In this document: one piece after another, positions 39,443 to 47,876 of the stretch | Layout: every line of letters begins with the position of its first letter | Position numbering within the stretch: the stretch's first letter is position 1 | Assembly: GCF_001815865.1 (NCBI RefSeq) | Contig: NZ_KV822187.1 | Coordinates: forward strand, 81,339 to 145,338 | Origin: Abiotrophia sp. HMSC24B09 | Lineage (GTDB): Bacteria; Bacillota; Bacilli; Lactobacillales; Aerococcaceae | Length of the DNA: 64,000 nucleotides | Reading direction: 5' to 3' | The notes under the pieces: model-generated | What the model saw: only the letters and a program-made list of their open reading frames with translations | Told to the model about the DNA's origin: nothing | Database searches by the model: none | Translations under genes and position numbers: made by a program

Positions 39443-41046
39443 AAGCTTTGCACCTCAATCACTCGATCATTGGCTTGAATCATATCTGAAGTATGTGTCA
39501 CAATTATAAATGAATGATCTCTTAATTCTCGCAAGCAAGTCATTAAGTAACCCTGATTTTCTCGATCTAGATCCGAGAAGGGTTCATCGAGCAGTATCCA
39601 ATAGGCCCCCGAAAGCAAGGCACGCGCAACACCTAAGCGCCGTATTTGCCCATTCGATAATTTTATATCCTCGCCATAGACAGTATCCAGCCCCTTAGGT
39701 AGTTGCTGAATGACCTCCCAAATATTAAGTGCGCTACATACTTCTTTAATTTGCTGATCACTGACTGTCCGCCCCATTAGCAAATTAGAACGCAGACTGG
39801 TGTTAAAGAAAGTCACTTTTTGTGGCACATAACCTATCGTCTCTTGCCCTAGCTCTTCATTAGCTTGGTCAAATACAATACGCCCCTCATGAGGCACATA
39901 GACACCGAGAATTAAATTTAAGAGTGTAGACTTACCTGACCCGCTAGGCCCCACTAAGAAATGAATACCCTTAGGTTCAAACCTAAAGTTAACCTGATTA
40001 AATACTTGCTTATCTTGGTAGGAGAAACTGACATTTTCTAATGTGATGCCTTTTCCTGCCTTCTCCGGAAGTTCTTCCCTTGTTTGTGCTTGCCCAGAAG
40101 CTTGGTCGTCTAACCATTTTGTTGATACACGTTTAGCAGAGGATCTGTATTGGACAAAATAGTTCCATAAGGAAGGTAAGTCTGATAAAGGATAGATGAT
40201 TGATCCTAGTCCGGCATTCCAGATACCCAATAAGACTGCCATTTCTAACTGTCCCGCAATTACAAGATATAAACCAAGCGCTAATGAAATAATCTCAAAG
40301 GTAATCACGCCACCTTCTGTTAAGCTTAGACTATTGGCATAGTAGCCATTGTATTGATTAAAGTGCTTTTCACGACTAGAAAAGAACTTCACTTGCTTCC
40401 GGTATAACCAGTCACTTATCTTAAAAATTTTAACAATCGGCATAATCCGGAAGACTTGCTCATAAAAATTGTAGTTTTGGTCAGCCGCAACCATATAGTC
40501 CTCGTAGGCCATCTCCATTTTCGATGTGAGCAGATAGTTGCCTAAGCCGATAAGCAAACCTCCAAATATGAAGACAGAGCCAATAACTTGGTTCATCGAC
40601 ATGACATAGACGACGCCAACAAGCAGGGATAAACTGGTGTCCAAAAGAGGAAGCAAGCCACTCGATAGAAAGAGCGAGATATTGGTAGCATCTGTATGAA
40701 TTAAATTAACCGCTTCTCCCTCTGTTGTTTGTTCTTGACTATCGCGTTTATTGATAAAGGATTGGATTAACTTCTGAACAATGAATTGACTTGTTTCCTG
40801 AAAGACCTTAGCCAGATTAAGGCTATAGACGTAATAGAAGAAGATATAAAGCAAGGCCCCACCTATCATATAAGCGGCGACCTGAAACAATGTCCCCTGA
40901 GCGCCCTCCTCTATAGTTCCCAGTCCTAATTGCGTTAAGTATGAGAATAAGACATTAAAGCCACTGAGATAAAGCCTACATACTAATAAGAGGAGTAATT
41001 TTGACTTGGCGATATTAGACAGTACCAACCTAAACATAGGTTTCAA
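39439..41046 (-). CDS. ABC exporter subunit, fused permease and ATPase (first of pair)
   Basis: This 535-residue half-transporter has the same layout: membrane domain to about residue 300 and ATPase with Walker A GPSGSGKST at 366-374, signature LSNGQIRRLG near 463-472, Walker B WILLDEP near 483-489 and switch His near 518. Both members keep a Walker B glutamate. The AAAGGAGG box before its ATG overlaps the stop of a small upstream frame. There is no N-terminal peptidase domain, so it is not a typical double-glycine bacteriocin processor. Confidence 0.87.
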   Translation of the reverse strand: MKPMFRLVLSNIAKSKLLLLLVCRLYLSGFNVLFSYLTQLGLGTIEEGAQGTLFQVAAYMIGGALLYIFFYYVYSLNLAKVFQETSQFIVQKLIQSFINKRDSQEQTTEGEAVNLIHTDATNISLFLSSGLLPLLDTSLSLLVGVVYVMSMNQVIGSVFIFGGLLIGLGNYLLTSKMEMAYEDYMVAADQNYNFYEQVFRIMPIVKIFKISDWLYRKQVKFFSSREKHFNQYNGYYANSLSLTEGGVITFEIISLALGLYLVIAGQLEMAVLLGIWNAGLGSIIYPLSDLPSLWNYFVQYRSSAKRVSTKWLDDQASGQAQTREELPEKAGKGITLENVSFSYQDKQVFNQVNFRFEPKGIHFLVGPSGSGKSTLLNLILGVYVPHEGRIVFDQANEELGQETIGYVPQKVTFFNTSLRSNLLMGRTVSDQQIKEVCSALNIWEVIQQLPKGLDTVYGEDIKLSNGQIRRLGVARALLSGAYWILLDEPFSDLDRENQGYLMTCLRELRDHSFIIVTHTSDMIQANDRVIEVQSL

Positions 41047-41150
41047 CCTCCTTTAGTGGATTCTATATTGGCAACCATAACTGAAATCGAGCGCTTTGAC
41101 TGGAGTAAGTCCAAGTAACTTCTTAGATAAAAATTAATCAAGCTAGTCAC
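41043..41150 (-). CDS. Possible 35-residue leader or remnant gene upstream of the ABC pair
   Basis: A minus-strand frame with a GTG start (41148-41150), eight bases after GGAG, encodes MTSLINFYLRSYLDLLQSKR and ends STKGG-stop. Its TGA overlaps the ribosome-binding site and start region of the first ABC gene. The frame continues open upstream (LSFEIDGDDV) with no initiator, so it could instead be the tail of a decayed gene. I do not recognise the sequence. Translational coupling to the ABC genes is inferred from the overlap. Confidence 0.35.
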   Translation of the reverse strand: MTSLINFYLRSYLDLLQSKRSISVMVANIESTKGG

Positions 41151-41208
41151 TACATCATCTCCATCAATCTCAAAAGAGAGATAGGTAGTTGTAAAGTTTT
41201 ATGCCACT

Positions 41209-41237
41209 AATTTATCATTTAAATTAAGTTGAGTCAA
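41209..41237 (-). promoter_or_regulatory. Probable promoter of the ABC exporter cassette
   Basis: Minus strand: -35 TTGACT (41232-41237), 17-bp spacer, extended -10 TGA-TAAATT (41209-41214). Confidence 0.62.
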
Positions 41238-41465
41238 CATTAAATTCTAATCTTTTTTTAATTTTAATCTGAGAGTTTTTGCCCTGAGTAAAGCTAATGA
41301 TTAATTGCTATCATTTAAATAGATCAATTTTCAAACTTGTCCCTAGCTATTAGATAGGATTTCGATAAATTGCATCATGTTTTCATTAATTTATCTTACC
41401 TAACAATCTCACTCTCCAAGGCAATTTAATGTCTTTCTATCCCCCTTCCCTTTCACTCTGATAGA
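41238..41465. other. AT-rich spacer upstream of the ABC cassette
   Basis: This stretch is strongly AT-rich and contains no convincing gene. The only frame I saw is an 11-codon minus-strand MMQFIEILSNS (about 41342-41377) without a ribosome-binding site. Confidence 0.5.
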
Positions 41466-41503
41466 ACAAAAAAAACACGCCATCAACCGGCGTGTTTTCT
41501 TAA
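41466..41503. terminator. Terminator of rpsD
   Basis: Stem AAAACACGCC / GGCGTGTTTT with loop ATCAACC and A/T-rich flanks on both sides, so it can act in both directions. It is near-identical to the element at 37783. Confidence 0.88.
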
Positions 41504-41512
41504 ATACTAGGC

Positions 41513-42121
41513 TTAGCCTAATTTGTTGTAGTATTCAACGACGAGGGCTTCGTCGATTTCAGCGTTGAGTTCGCTACGTTCTGGTAAGCGAGTCAAAGTC
41601 CCTTCGAAAGCAGCTGCATCGTAAGAAACGAAGTCTAAACGAGAAACAGTGTTTTCCAAAGCTTCCTTGATGATTGCTAAGTCGCGAGAAGATTCACGCA
41701 AACCAATCACTTGACCTGGTGTTACCAAGTAAGAAGGAATGTCCACACGCTTGCCGTCAACAGTCACGTGACCGTGGTTTACTAATTGACGAGCTTGACG
41801 ACGAGTGGTAGCAAAACCTAAACGGTATACCAAGTTATCCAAACGAGTTTCCAATAAAGCCATGAAGTTTTCACCGTGTTTACCGGTTTTGATCTTACCA
41901 GCTTTGCGGAACAAGGTCGCGAATTGACGCTCGTTCATGCCGTAAGTGTGGCGTAATTTTTGTTTTTCTTGTAATTGCAAACCATACTCAGAGATTTTCT
42001 TACGTTGGTTGCCGTGTTGACCTGGTGCGTAGTTGCGACGTGCTAACTCTTTACCAGTTTCAGATAATGAGATGCCTAAGCGGCGAGATAATTTCCAAGA
42101 TGGACCTGTGTAACGAGACAT
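41513..42121 (-). CDS. rpsD: 30S ribosomal protein S4
   Basis: S4 is a primary 16S rRNA-binding protein that nucleates small-subunit assembly and, in Firmicutes, can repress its own mRNA. The 202-residue sequence starts [20 protein letters not shown] and has the S4 RNA-binding domain ([30 protein letters not shown]). It is a monocistronic gene with a leader of about 180 nt, as in Bacillus. Confidence 0.97.
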   Translation of the reverse strand: MSRYTGPSWKLSRRLGISLSETGKELARRNYAPGQHGNQRKKISEYGLQLQEKQKLRHTYGMNERQFATLFRKAGKIKTGKHGENFMALLETRLDNLVYRLGFATTRRQARQLVNHGHVTVDGKRVDIPSYLVTPGQVIGLRESSRDLAIIKEALENTVSRLDFVSYDAAAFEGTLTRLPERSELNAEIDEALVVEYYNKLG

Positions 42122-42297
42122 TCTTGAATTCCTCCAATAAAATAGATTTTTGTTTGGAGTAAAATAATCCTAAAAAACCGAATGCGTGCAGGTGATGTGA
42201 GGCGTTCGCTTTTCTGCAGCCGCAGTTACTAACCTACCCCAAGGGGCAATCAACTGTTGACGCGCTTTCCTTTTTTATGCTGCATTATTTTACACTC
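42122..42297 (-). promoter_or_regulatory. rpsD 5' leader, probable S4 autoregulatory element
   Basis: About 175 nt separate the promoter from the S4 start codon. The segment is GC-rich compared with other spacers, contains possible pairings such as GCCCCTTGGGG and CTGCGGCTGCAG, and occupies the place where Firmicutes carry an S4-binding leader. Assigned by position; not matched to a covariance model. Confidence 0.5.
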
Positions 42298-42302
42298 TTA
42301 CG

Positions 42303-42331
42303 ATTATAGCAAATTCTTTTGGCGCTGACAA
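42303..42331 (-). promoter_or_regulatory. Promoter of rpsD
   Basis: Minus strand: -35 TTGTCA (42326-42331), 17-bp spacer, extended -10 TGC-TATAAT (42303-42308). Confidence 0.9.
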
Positions 42332-42359
42332 GTCTTGTCACGCAAATATTTTAGCCTGG

Positions 42360-42914
42360 TCACTCCAACTTAAAGTCACAGGACTCTAGGTGGTCATTCA
42401 CCATTCCCACTGCCTGCATAAAGGCATAAACAGTGGTTGAACCCACAAACTTGAAGCCCCTCTTCTGCAGGTCTTTACTTAGCTTATCCGACAAATCTGA
42501 CTTGGCTGGCACCTGGTCTATTGAAGTCCAGTGATTGATAAGGGGCTGACCCTGGACAAAGCTCCAAATATAGTTGGAAAAAGAACCAAACTCTTTCGAG
42601 ACTGCCAGGTAGGCTTTGGCATTGGTGGTGACGGCCTTAATCTTCAGACGATTACGTACCACACCAGGATCGGCTAACAAGGCCTCCCATTTGGCTTCAT
42701 CATACTCGGCCACTACTTGAGGCACAAAATCATCATATGCTTGGCAGAGGGTCTCCATCTTAGACAAAATGGTTAACCAACTGAGACCTGCTTGCATGCC
42801 TTCAAGGACCAGCATCTTAAAGAGATAATGGTCGTCATAAGAGGGCACGCCCCATTCGGTGTCATGATAGTGAGTCTCCAAAGCATGCTTGGTGGCCCAA
42901 TCACATCGTTTCAT
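42360..42914 (-). CDS. tag: DNA-3-methyladenine glycosylase I
   Basis: Tag excises 3-methyladenine from alkylated DNA. The 184-residue protein begins MKRCDWATK and shows HYHDTEWGVPSYDDHYLFKMLVLEGMQAGLSWLTIL, the conserved recognition segment with the zinc-ligand Cys and His near the N-terminus. The C-terminal zinc ligands are in GMVNDHLESCDF. It overlaps the mtnN stop by one base, so it is translated with that operon. Confidence 0.94.
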   Translation of the reverse strand: MKRCDWATKHALETHYHDTEWGVPSYDDHYLFKMLVLEGMQAGLSWLTILSKMETLCQAYDDFVPQVVAEYDEAKWEALLADPGVVRNRLKIKAVTTNAKAYLAVSKEFGSFSNYIWSFVQGQPLINHWTSIDQVPAKSDLSDKLSKDLQKRGFKFVGSTTVYAFMQAVGMVNDHLESCDFKLE

Positions 42915-43615
42915 TAGATAACCTCTCCCATACGCTCCAAGAGTTCCATGACCAAGCTAGCAGATTCCTTACCAGCTAAGAGAATAAACTCATCAAAAGT
43001 GATGTTAGCCTGGTCATCGGCAGAGTCCGAGATAGCCCGAATGACCACACAAGGTGTCTTGAGCACATAGGCCGCTTGGGCAATGGCGGCCGACTCCATT
43101 TCACAGGCTAAGGCCTGAGGGAAATTTGCCTTGATAGGGGCCTGTTGACTTGGTCCCGCTACGAAGGCATCACCTGAGACAATCAGGCCACGATAGACCT
43201 GCTTGCCCTTGGCTTGATAGAGTTGGGCTGCCAAGTCTGACAAGGCTGAGTGGGTCTCATAGGCAGCGGGCATGCCAGCCATTTGACCGATTTGATAGCC
43301 AAAGGCTGTCACATCCGCATCATGATGGCGCAGTTGATCTGCTACCACTACGTCCCCTACCTTGAGGCCGTGGCCTAGGGCGCCGGCGCTCCCGGTGTTG
43401 ATGACCAGGTCCACGTCAAACAGCTGCTTGAGTAAGGTCACCGTCATGGCGGCATTAACTTTACCAATCCCGGATTGGACCAAGACTACGTCCTGGCCAG
43501 AGAGTTGACCTTGGTAGAAGGTGTAGCCAGCCACGACTTGCTCTGATTCTTGCTGGAGGGCTTGTTTGAGTAGGCGGATTTCTTCTTCCATAGCGCCAAT
43601 AAGTCCGATTTTCAT
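42914..43615 (-). CDS. mtnN: 5'-methylthioadenosine/S-adenosylhomocysteine nucleosidase
   Basis: MtnN (Pfs) cleaves methylthioadenosine and S-adenosylhomocysteine, recycling methyl-cycle by-products and providing the precursor step for AI-2. The 233 residues start MKIGLIGAMEEEIRLL, with the GDAFVAGPSQ segment, the CEMESAAIAQ substrate-binding motif near residue 173 and the catalytic Asp in RAISDSADDQA. It lies between the MacP-like gene and tag. Confidence 0.96.
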   Translation of the reverse strand: MKIGLIGAMEEEIRLLKQALQQESEQVVAGYTFYQGQLSGQDVVLVQSGIGKVNAAMTVTLLKQLFDVDLVINTGSAGALGHGLKVGDVVVADQLRHHDADVTAFGYQIGQMAGMPAAYETHSALSDLAAQLYQAKGKQVYRGLIVSGDAFVAGPSQQAPIKANFPQALACEMESAAIAQAAYVLKTPCVVIRAISDSADDQANITFDEFILLAGKESASLVMELLERMGEVI

Positions 43616-43635
43616 AGATTAACTCCTTCTTCTAA

Positions 43636-44151
43636 TTAAAATACAAACATAATTGCCATGACAATGAGTAGCAAGACAGCTACCAGTATCAGGGCATTAT
43701 TAAGGAAACGATCCAGCCGCAGGCTATAAGGCCCCTTGACTTTAGGGGGCTTGCTAGCAGGCGCGGGCTCTTCTTCGTATTCTTCATATTCTTCGTATTC
43801 TTCGTATTCTTCATTTTCGTTATATGCCACATAGGCCTGATGCGAATCATAGTCGTAGCCCTCATCCTGGTAGGTCTCAGTCCCATAAGATGAATCTTCA
43901 TAAGCTGAATAGTCTTGATAATGGGACGCTTCCGGGATTTCCTCCACTTCATGATAGGCATAGGGATCTTCTTGCCAATTCTTACTAGAGTAGACCTGAG
44001 TTTGGCCCAAGTCCTGGTCTTGGTCTTCTAGGGCTGGCCAATCCGCTTGCTTGCTTTCTTGGCTGGCGCCTCCTTTAACATAGTCTTCATATTCCCGTCG
44101 GTGCTTGTCCTTGCCGTGGTAGCGGGACATGCGCGTTTCGGTCTCAGGCAT
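43636..44151 (-). CDS. Tail-anchored acidic protein in the macP position
   Basis: This 171-residue protein has a charged, Tyr/Glu/Asp-rich cytoplasmic region. A run of EEY triplets (NENEEYEEYEEYEEYEEEP, about residues 113-131) is encoded by near-identical codon repeats. A basic stretch (KPPKVKGPYSLRLDRFLNN) and one C-terminal membrane helix of about 20 residues follow. In Streptococcus pneumoniae the gene between the Nudix gene and pfs encodes MacP, a single-pass partner of PBP2a. The same position and topology suggest a functional analogue, but I see little direct sequence match. The ATG at 44151 has a GGAGG box at eight bases. Confidence 0.6.
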   Translation of the reverse strand: MPETETRMSRYHGKDKHRREYEDYVKGGASQESKQADWPALEDQDQDLGQTQVYSSKNWQEDPYAYHEVEEIPEASHYQDYSAYEDSSYGTETYQDEGYDYDSHQAYVAYNENEEYEEYEEYEEYEEEPAPASKPPKVKGPYSLRLDRFLNNALILVAVLLLIVMAIMFVF

Positions 44152-44725
44152 GCAAGCCACCTCCTCCTAACCAGAGTTGGAGGGCGTAGAGGGTCTTAAG
44201 GTCAATAATTTGGCCTTGATCCAGTAGATCTTGGACTTGCTGACGAGTCATTTCAAAGAGTTCAATGCCCTCATCATCGTCTTGAGGCAGTGGATTCTCG
44301 ACTGACACCAGACCATGGGCATAATAGAGGGTTAACTTCTCATCTAAGAAGCCTGGTGAGGCATAGAAGTCGCCCAGATTCTGCCAGTGGGCTGCCTGAT
44401 AGGTCGTTTCTTCTTCTAACTCACGCTTGGCACCTTCTAGGGGCGCATCTTGGTCACCCTTATCTAGAATACCAGCTGGAATTTCATAAGTATCGCCATC
44501 AATGGCCGCCCGGTACTGCTTGACCAAGAGGACCTTGTCTTCGGGCGTGACGGCTAGAATGGCCACGGCCGGTTTCTTATGGATAAGCTCACGCTCAACC
44601 ACCTGGCCTTGGTCCAATCTTACCTGATTAAGGTAGGTTTGCAGAATGACGCCATCAAAGATTAACTGGGTCGACACCATGCGGGATGATTGATTAAAGC
44701 TGACTTCATTGGCTGCAATTTTCAT
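44144..44725 (-). CDS. nudF: ADP-ribose pyrophosphatase (Nudix family)
   Basis: This 193-residue Nudix hydrolase carries the box GILDKGDQDAPLEGAKRELEEETTY near residues 82-106, fitting GX5EX7REXXEE. The preceding VLLVKQYRAAIDGDTYEIPAG is characteristic of the ADP-ribose pyrophosphatase subgroup. It probably removes ADP-ribose or related nucleoside diphosphate derivatives. Its stop overlaps the start of the MacP-like gene. AAAGGAGG precedes the ATG. This is the first gene of nudF-macP-like-mtnN-tag. Confidence 0.9.
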   Translation of the reverse strand: MKIAANEVSFNQSSRMVSTQLIFDGVILQTYLNQVRLDQGQVVERELIHKKPAVAILAVTPEDKVLLVKQYRAAIDGDTYEIPAGILDKGDQDAPLEGAKRELEEETTYQAAHWQNLGDFYASPGFLDEKLTLYYAHGLVSVENPLPQDDDEGIELFEMTRQQVQDLLDQGQIIDLKTLYALQLWLGGGGLHA

Positions 44726-44855
44726 AGAGCAGACCTCCTTTTACTACTTGACTCTAGCATAGCCTCTCCCCTGCCATAAAGCAAGAAAAAGGCCACGGCT
44801 TAAGTCTTACTTAAAAATAGGCCTCAAGTCCGATATACAAGTTCAAGTTCTGTGC

Positions 44856-44861
44856 TACAAT
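44856..44861 (+). promoter_or_regulatory. Probable promoter -10 of xpaC-telA
   Basis: Extended -10 TGC-TACAAT (44856-44861), about 20 bp before the AGGAGG box. The -35 region is weak. Confidence 0.55.
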
Positions 44862-44894
44862 AGAGACAGTAAAACAAATAAGGAGGTTTTGAAT

Positions 44895-45950
44895 ATGTGG
44901 TTACATATGTGGTTACATATGCGGTTACTAGGTCAATTAACGATTGTCAGTCCTTTGATTGTCACTTCCCTTGTACTCCACCTAGCCTATCGAAACTTAG
45001 ATTTCTCCAGCCGTTTGGCAGCATATAAAAAAAGTATTCAACGTCGTGCCGGTCTTGGCATCGGCCTACTCTTCGTCTTGAATTTCCTATTCAAAGACTT
45101 ATTTGGCGGAGGCTATGGCTTGGCCTCACGCTTAGTCTGGGCTTTCTTCCTCTATGGACTGGGCCTTCTAATCCTAACCACTGGCTTCCAGCTGATTAAT
45201 AAGCTCAAACCTGCTGACTGGGTCCGTTACTTCTTCTATATTGGTATTGCCTGCACCATCCTGGCTGTCAATGCCATTGTCTCAGGCCAACACATGGACT
45301 TTGAATGGATTATCGGTCTCATCTTCCTAGAGCTATTCGGCTTGGCCTGCGTGACCGGCTTGGTGGTTCTAGCCAAGTTTGCCGGACCTAGCGAGGAAGC
45401 CCCCTATAAGACTTCTGTCACACGCACAAGCAGCAACAAGGTCCAACACTACCGCCAAGCAGGCTTGTCAGACCAAGAAATTCAATTCTTACGCGAACAA
45501 CTGGCAACTGCCAAACCGCAAATCCAAAGCATCGAGCAGGAGTTCAACCAAAACGCTAAGCTCCGTACTCTAGAAGTTCGCTACAATACCGTTAAGGTCT
45601 GCCAAAACTACTTCAAGGACATCGTCAATCAGCCTAAACGCCTGGTCGAAGCCAGTGACTTCCTCTATAAGTACCTGCCTTCCCTAGAAGATATTCTTAA
45701 GAAGTATAACGAAATTAACGGCCACGTTGCCAAGAACAAGCAAACCTACATGATTTTAGAAAAATCAGCGGCCACTATTGAGAAGCTCTGTCAATCCATT
45801 AACGATGCCTATGTTCACTTCCACCAGGAAGATCTCAAGGCCATGGAAGATGAACTCTACGTAGCCAATCGCACCCTTAAGAGCCAAGAAGCGCTCCAAT
45901 CAGATGAAAGTGTTGAAGATCTCATTAACCTTGGAAAGGATGAAGCATAA
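44895..45950 (+). CDS. XpaC-family membrane protein
   Basis: This 351-residue protein resembles the XpaC family, which accompanies TelA-type genes. The first half has four to five membrane helices, and the second half (about residues 175-350) is a soluble helical region with SDQEIQFLREQLATAKPQIQSIEQEF. The function is not established. The first codons are a 12-bp near-tandem repeat (ATGTGGTTACAT, twice, then ATGCGGTTACTA), giving three successive in-frame ATGs after the AGGAGG box; the first is best spaced. It overlaps the start of the telA-like gene by one base. Confidence 0.8.
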   Translation: MWLHMWLHMRLLGQLTIVSPLIVTSLVLHLAYRNLDFSSRLAAYKKSIQRRAGLGIGLLFVLNFLFKDLFGGGYGLASRLVWAFFLYGLGLLILTTGFQLINKLKPADWVRYFFYIGIACTILAVNAIVSGQHMDFEWIIGLIFLELFGLACVTGLVVLAKFAGPSEEAPYKTSVTRTSSNKVQHYRQAGLSDQEIQFLREQLATAKPQIQSIEQEFNQNAKLRTLEVRYNTVKVCQNYFKDIVNQPKRLVEASDFLYKYLPSLEDILKKYNEINGHVAKNKQTYMILEKSAATIEKLCQSINDAYVHFHQEDLKAMEDELYVANRTLKSQEALQSDESVEDLINLGKDEA

Positions 45951-47188
45951 TGTCAGAACGTCCCGATTTATTTGAAGAAATGCAAGCCCAAACACCTAAA
46001 ACTAGTACGGTAGAAGACTTGCTGGGTAATCCCTTCGACCTAGAAGAGACGCCTAGCCCTACCTCCCCTCACACTGACCTAGTGGATGCCGAGATGATGG
46101 CTAAGCGGGCCGTCACCACTGAAAAGCTAATTGACCGCCTGCCAGAACATCGCCAGCAACAGGCCTATGATTTGGCTAAGCAGATTGACGAGCAGAATAT
46201 GAGTGCCGTCATCGCCTACGGCTCCAATGCTCAGAAGAAACTGAGCGAGTTCTCCCATGGCATGCTCAACAAGGTCCAACTCAAGGATACAGGTGAAATT
46301 GCTGATGTCCTAACCGACCTCATGCACCAACTGGAATCTTCTAACCCGCGTGACTTAACGGCCTCTCCTAATATCTTCCAAAAATTCTTTGGTAAGATTA
46401 AGGCTTCCATTGCTGAAACCCAAGCCCGCTATCAGAAGATTGGTACTGCCATTGACCGTGTGGCCATCCGTCTAGAACGCGAGAAGAATGAGTTACTCAA
46501 CGACAACCTCATGTTGGAACAACTCTATCAGAAGAACAAGGACTACTTCGAAGCTCTTAACATCTATATCGCGGCCGGTGAGCTTAAGATGCAGGAGTTA
46601 CAAGAAGAGATTATCCCTGCTGCCATCGAAAAAGCCAAGGCTTCCGGTGACCAAATGGATGTCCAAACTGTCAACGACCTCAACCAATTCTTAGACCGTT
46701 TGGACAAACGGACCCACGACCTGCGCTTAACCCGCCAAATGACGGTCCAACAAGCGCCACAAATCCGTATGATTCAAAATACCAACCAGGCCTTAGCTGA
46801 GAAGATTCAAGTCTCCGTCCATACGGCCATTCCGCTCTGGGAGAACCAGGTCATGATTGCCTTGACCCTACTCCGTCAGCAAAATGCCGCGGTTAGCCAA
46901 CGCCAAGTCTCCCAAACTACTAACGACTTGCTCAAACGTAATGCCGACATGCTCAAACAATCGGCGATTGACACCGCCCGCGAATCAGAACGAGGTGTTA
47001 TCGATATCGAGACCTTACAACATACTCAAAACAGTTTGATTGAAACCATCGAACAAACCCTGGAAATCCAACGCGAAGGACGTCGTCAACGTCAAATCGC
47101 CGAACAGGAACTCCAGCTCATGGAAGGTCAGTTGCGTGATAAGCTCATGGCGATTTCCAACGAACAACAGGCCTACCTAGAAGAATAA
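45950..47188 (+). CDS. TelA-family (toxic anion resistance) protein
   Basis: This 412-residue cytoplasmic protein of the TelA/KlaA family is almost entirely helical and coiled coil (for example residues 130-260 and 340-410), with the family segment QLYQKNKDYFEALNIYIAAGELKMQ. Homologues are linked to tellurite, antimicrobial and cell-envelope stress resistance, but the mechanism is unclear. It follows the XpaC-like gene with overlapping stop and start codons, the usual pairing in Firmicutes, and ends at a strong terminator. Confidence 0.87.
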   Translation: MSERPDLFEEMQAQTPKTSTVEDLLGNPFDLEETPSPTSPHTDLVDAEMMAKRAVTTEKLIDRLPEHRQQQAYDLAKQIDEQNMSAVIAYGSNAQKKLSEFSHGMLNKVQLKDTGEIADVLTDLMHQLESSNPRDLTASPNIFQKFFGKIKASIAETQARYQKIGTAIDRVAIRLEREKNELLNDNLMLEQLYQKNKDYFEALNIYIAAGELKMQELQEEIIPAAIEKAKASGDQMDVQTVNDLNQFLDRLDKRTHDLRLTRQMTVQQAPQIRMIQNTNQALAEKIQVSVHTAIPLWENQVMIALTLLRQQNAAVSQRQVSQTTNDLLKRNADMLKQSAIDTARESERGVIDIETLQHTQNSLIETIEQTLEIQREGRRQRQIAEQELQLMEGQLRDKLMAISNEQQAYLEE

Positions 47189-47201
47189 AATAGATTCCCC
47201 C

Positions 47202-47234
47202 CGGACAGGAAGTCAGCTTCCTGTCCTTTTTCTA
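47202..47234 (+). terminator. Terminator of xpaC-telA
   Basis: Stem GGACAGGAAG-TCAG-CTTCCTGTCC followed by TTTTTCT. Confidence 0.92.
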
Positions 47235-47246
47235 TTCCCTGCCCTC

Positions 47247-47275
47247 TTGTAAGAAGTTGAAAAGGGTCTTATAAT
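47247..47275 (+). promoter_or_regulatory. Promoter of the two-gene membrane protein unit
   Basis: -35 TTGTAA (47247-47252), 17-bp spacer, -10 TATAAT (47270-47275). Confidence 0.85.
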
Positions 47276-47306
47276 AGAAGTAGAGAGAGAGGAAAGGACT
47301 CGCTAT

Positions 47307-47867
47307 ATGTTTAATGAATTATTTAATGACAAGCAACAAGCCCTCTATTTATTCGACGCCCAGCGTCAGGCCTTTGCCTTAATTCCGGAGCAAAAGCGCC
47401 CCATCTATCTAGCCTGCCATCATCGTAACTTCTTGATTCTGGTTGTCTTCGCCATGATCTCACTAGCGCCTGGCAGCACCATCTGGCTCAATTTAGCCAT
47501 TTGCGCCGGCCTCTATGGCCTCATGACCTGGTACTACCTGACCAAGTTGACGCCTAAGGCTGACTGGCAAAGTCTGACTGCTGACCTAGCCGTCTATCCG
47601 ACCTTCTACAAGCGTTTTGACTTGTCCAAGATCAAGCTCAACATCAGTCTCTTTGTCTTGGTCTTATTGGCGGTCTTGATTGGCATTAGCCAGCGGGTCA
47701 GCCAATCCCTAGTCTTAGAAATTCTGCTAGCGCTAGCCATCGCCTATGAAGCCCTGCGTCAGATTCTAATCTTCCTGGCCTTACGCCAAAATCCCCTGCC
47801 CCCAATTTCAAGCAAGCAAGTCAGTCCAAGACTCAAAAGCCAAGTGCTCAAGAAAAAGAAAAAGTAG
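47307..47867 (+). CDS. Hypothetical membrane protein with four helices
   Basis: This 186-residue protein is not recognised. It has a soluble N-terminus of about 45 residues (MFNELFNDKQQALYLFDAQRQ), membrane segments around residues 48-65, 68-86, 115-133 and 138-158, and a basic C-terminus ending KKKKK. A strong promoter and a GAGAGGAAAGG box precede the ATG. It is followed within 10 bp by a second small membrane protein, so the two are probably co-expressed and may interact. Confidence 0.72.
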   Translation: MFNELFNDKQQALYLFDAQRQAFALIPEQKRPIYLACHHRNFLILVVFAMISLAPGSTIWLNLAICAGLYGLMTWYYLTKLTPKADWQSLTADLAVYPTFYKRFDLSKIKLNISLFVLVLLAVLIGISQRVSQSLVLEILLALAIAYEALRQILIFLALRQNPLPPISSKQVSPRLKSQVLKKKKK

Positions 47868-47876
47868 GTGATTCTC

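Noticed and set aside
37841..41046. Bacteriocin export cassette
   Set aside because: Neither ABC protein has an N-terminal peptidase domain, and no double-glycine precursor or immunity gene is visible nearby; the GG at the end of the 35-codon frame comes from the ribosome-binding site sequence.
43689..43961. 90-codon alternative frame inside the MacP-like gene
   Set aside because: It is a by-product of the EEY codon repeat read in another frame, rich in Lys/Met/Asn, without a ribosome-binding site.
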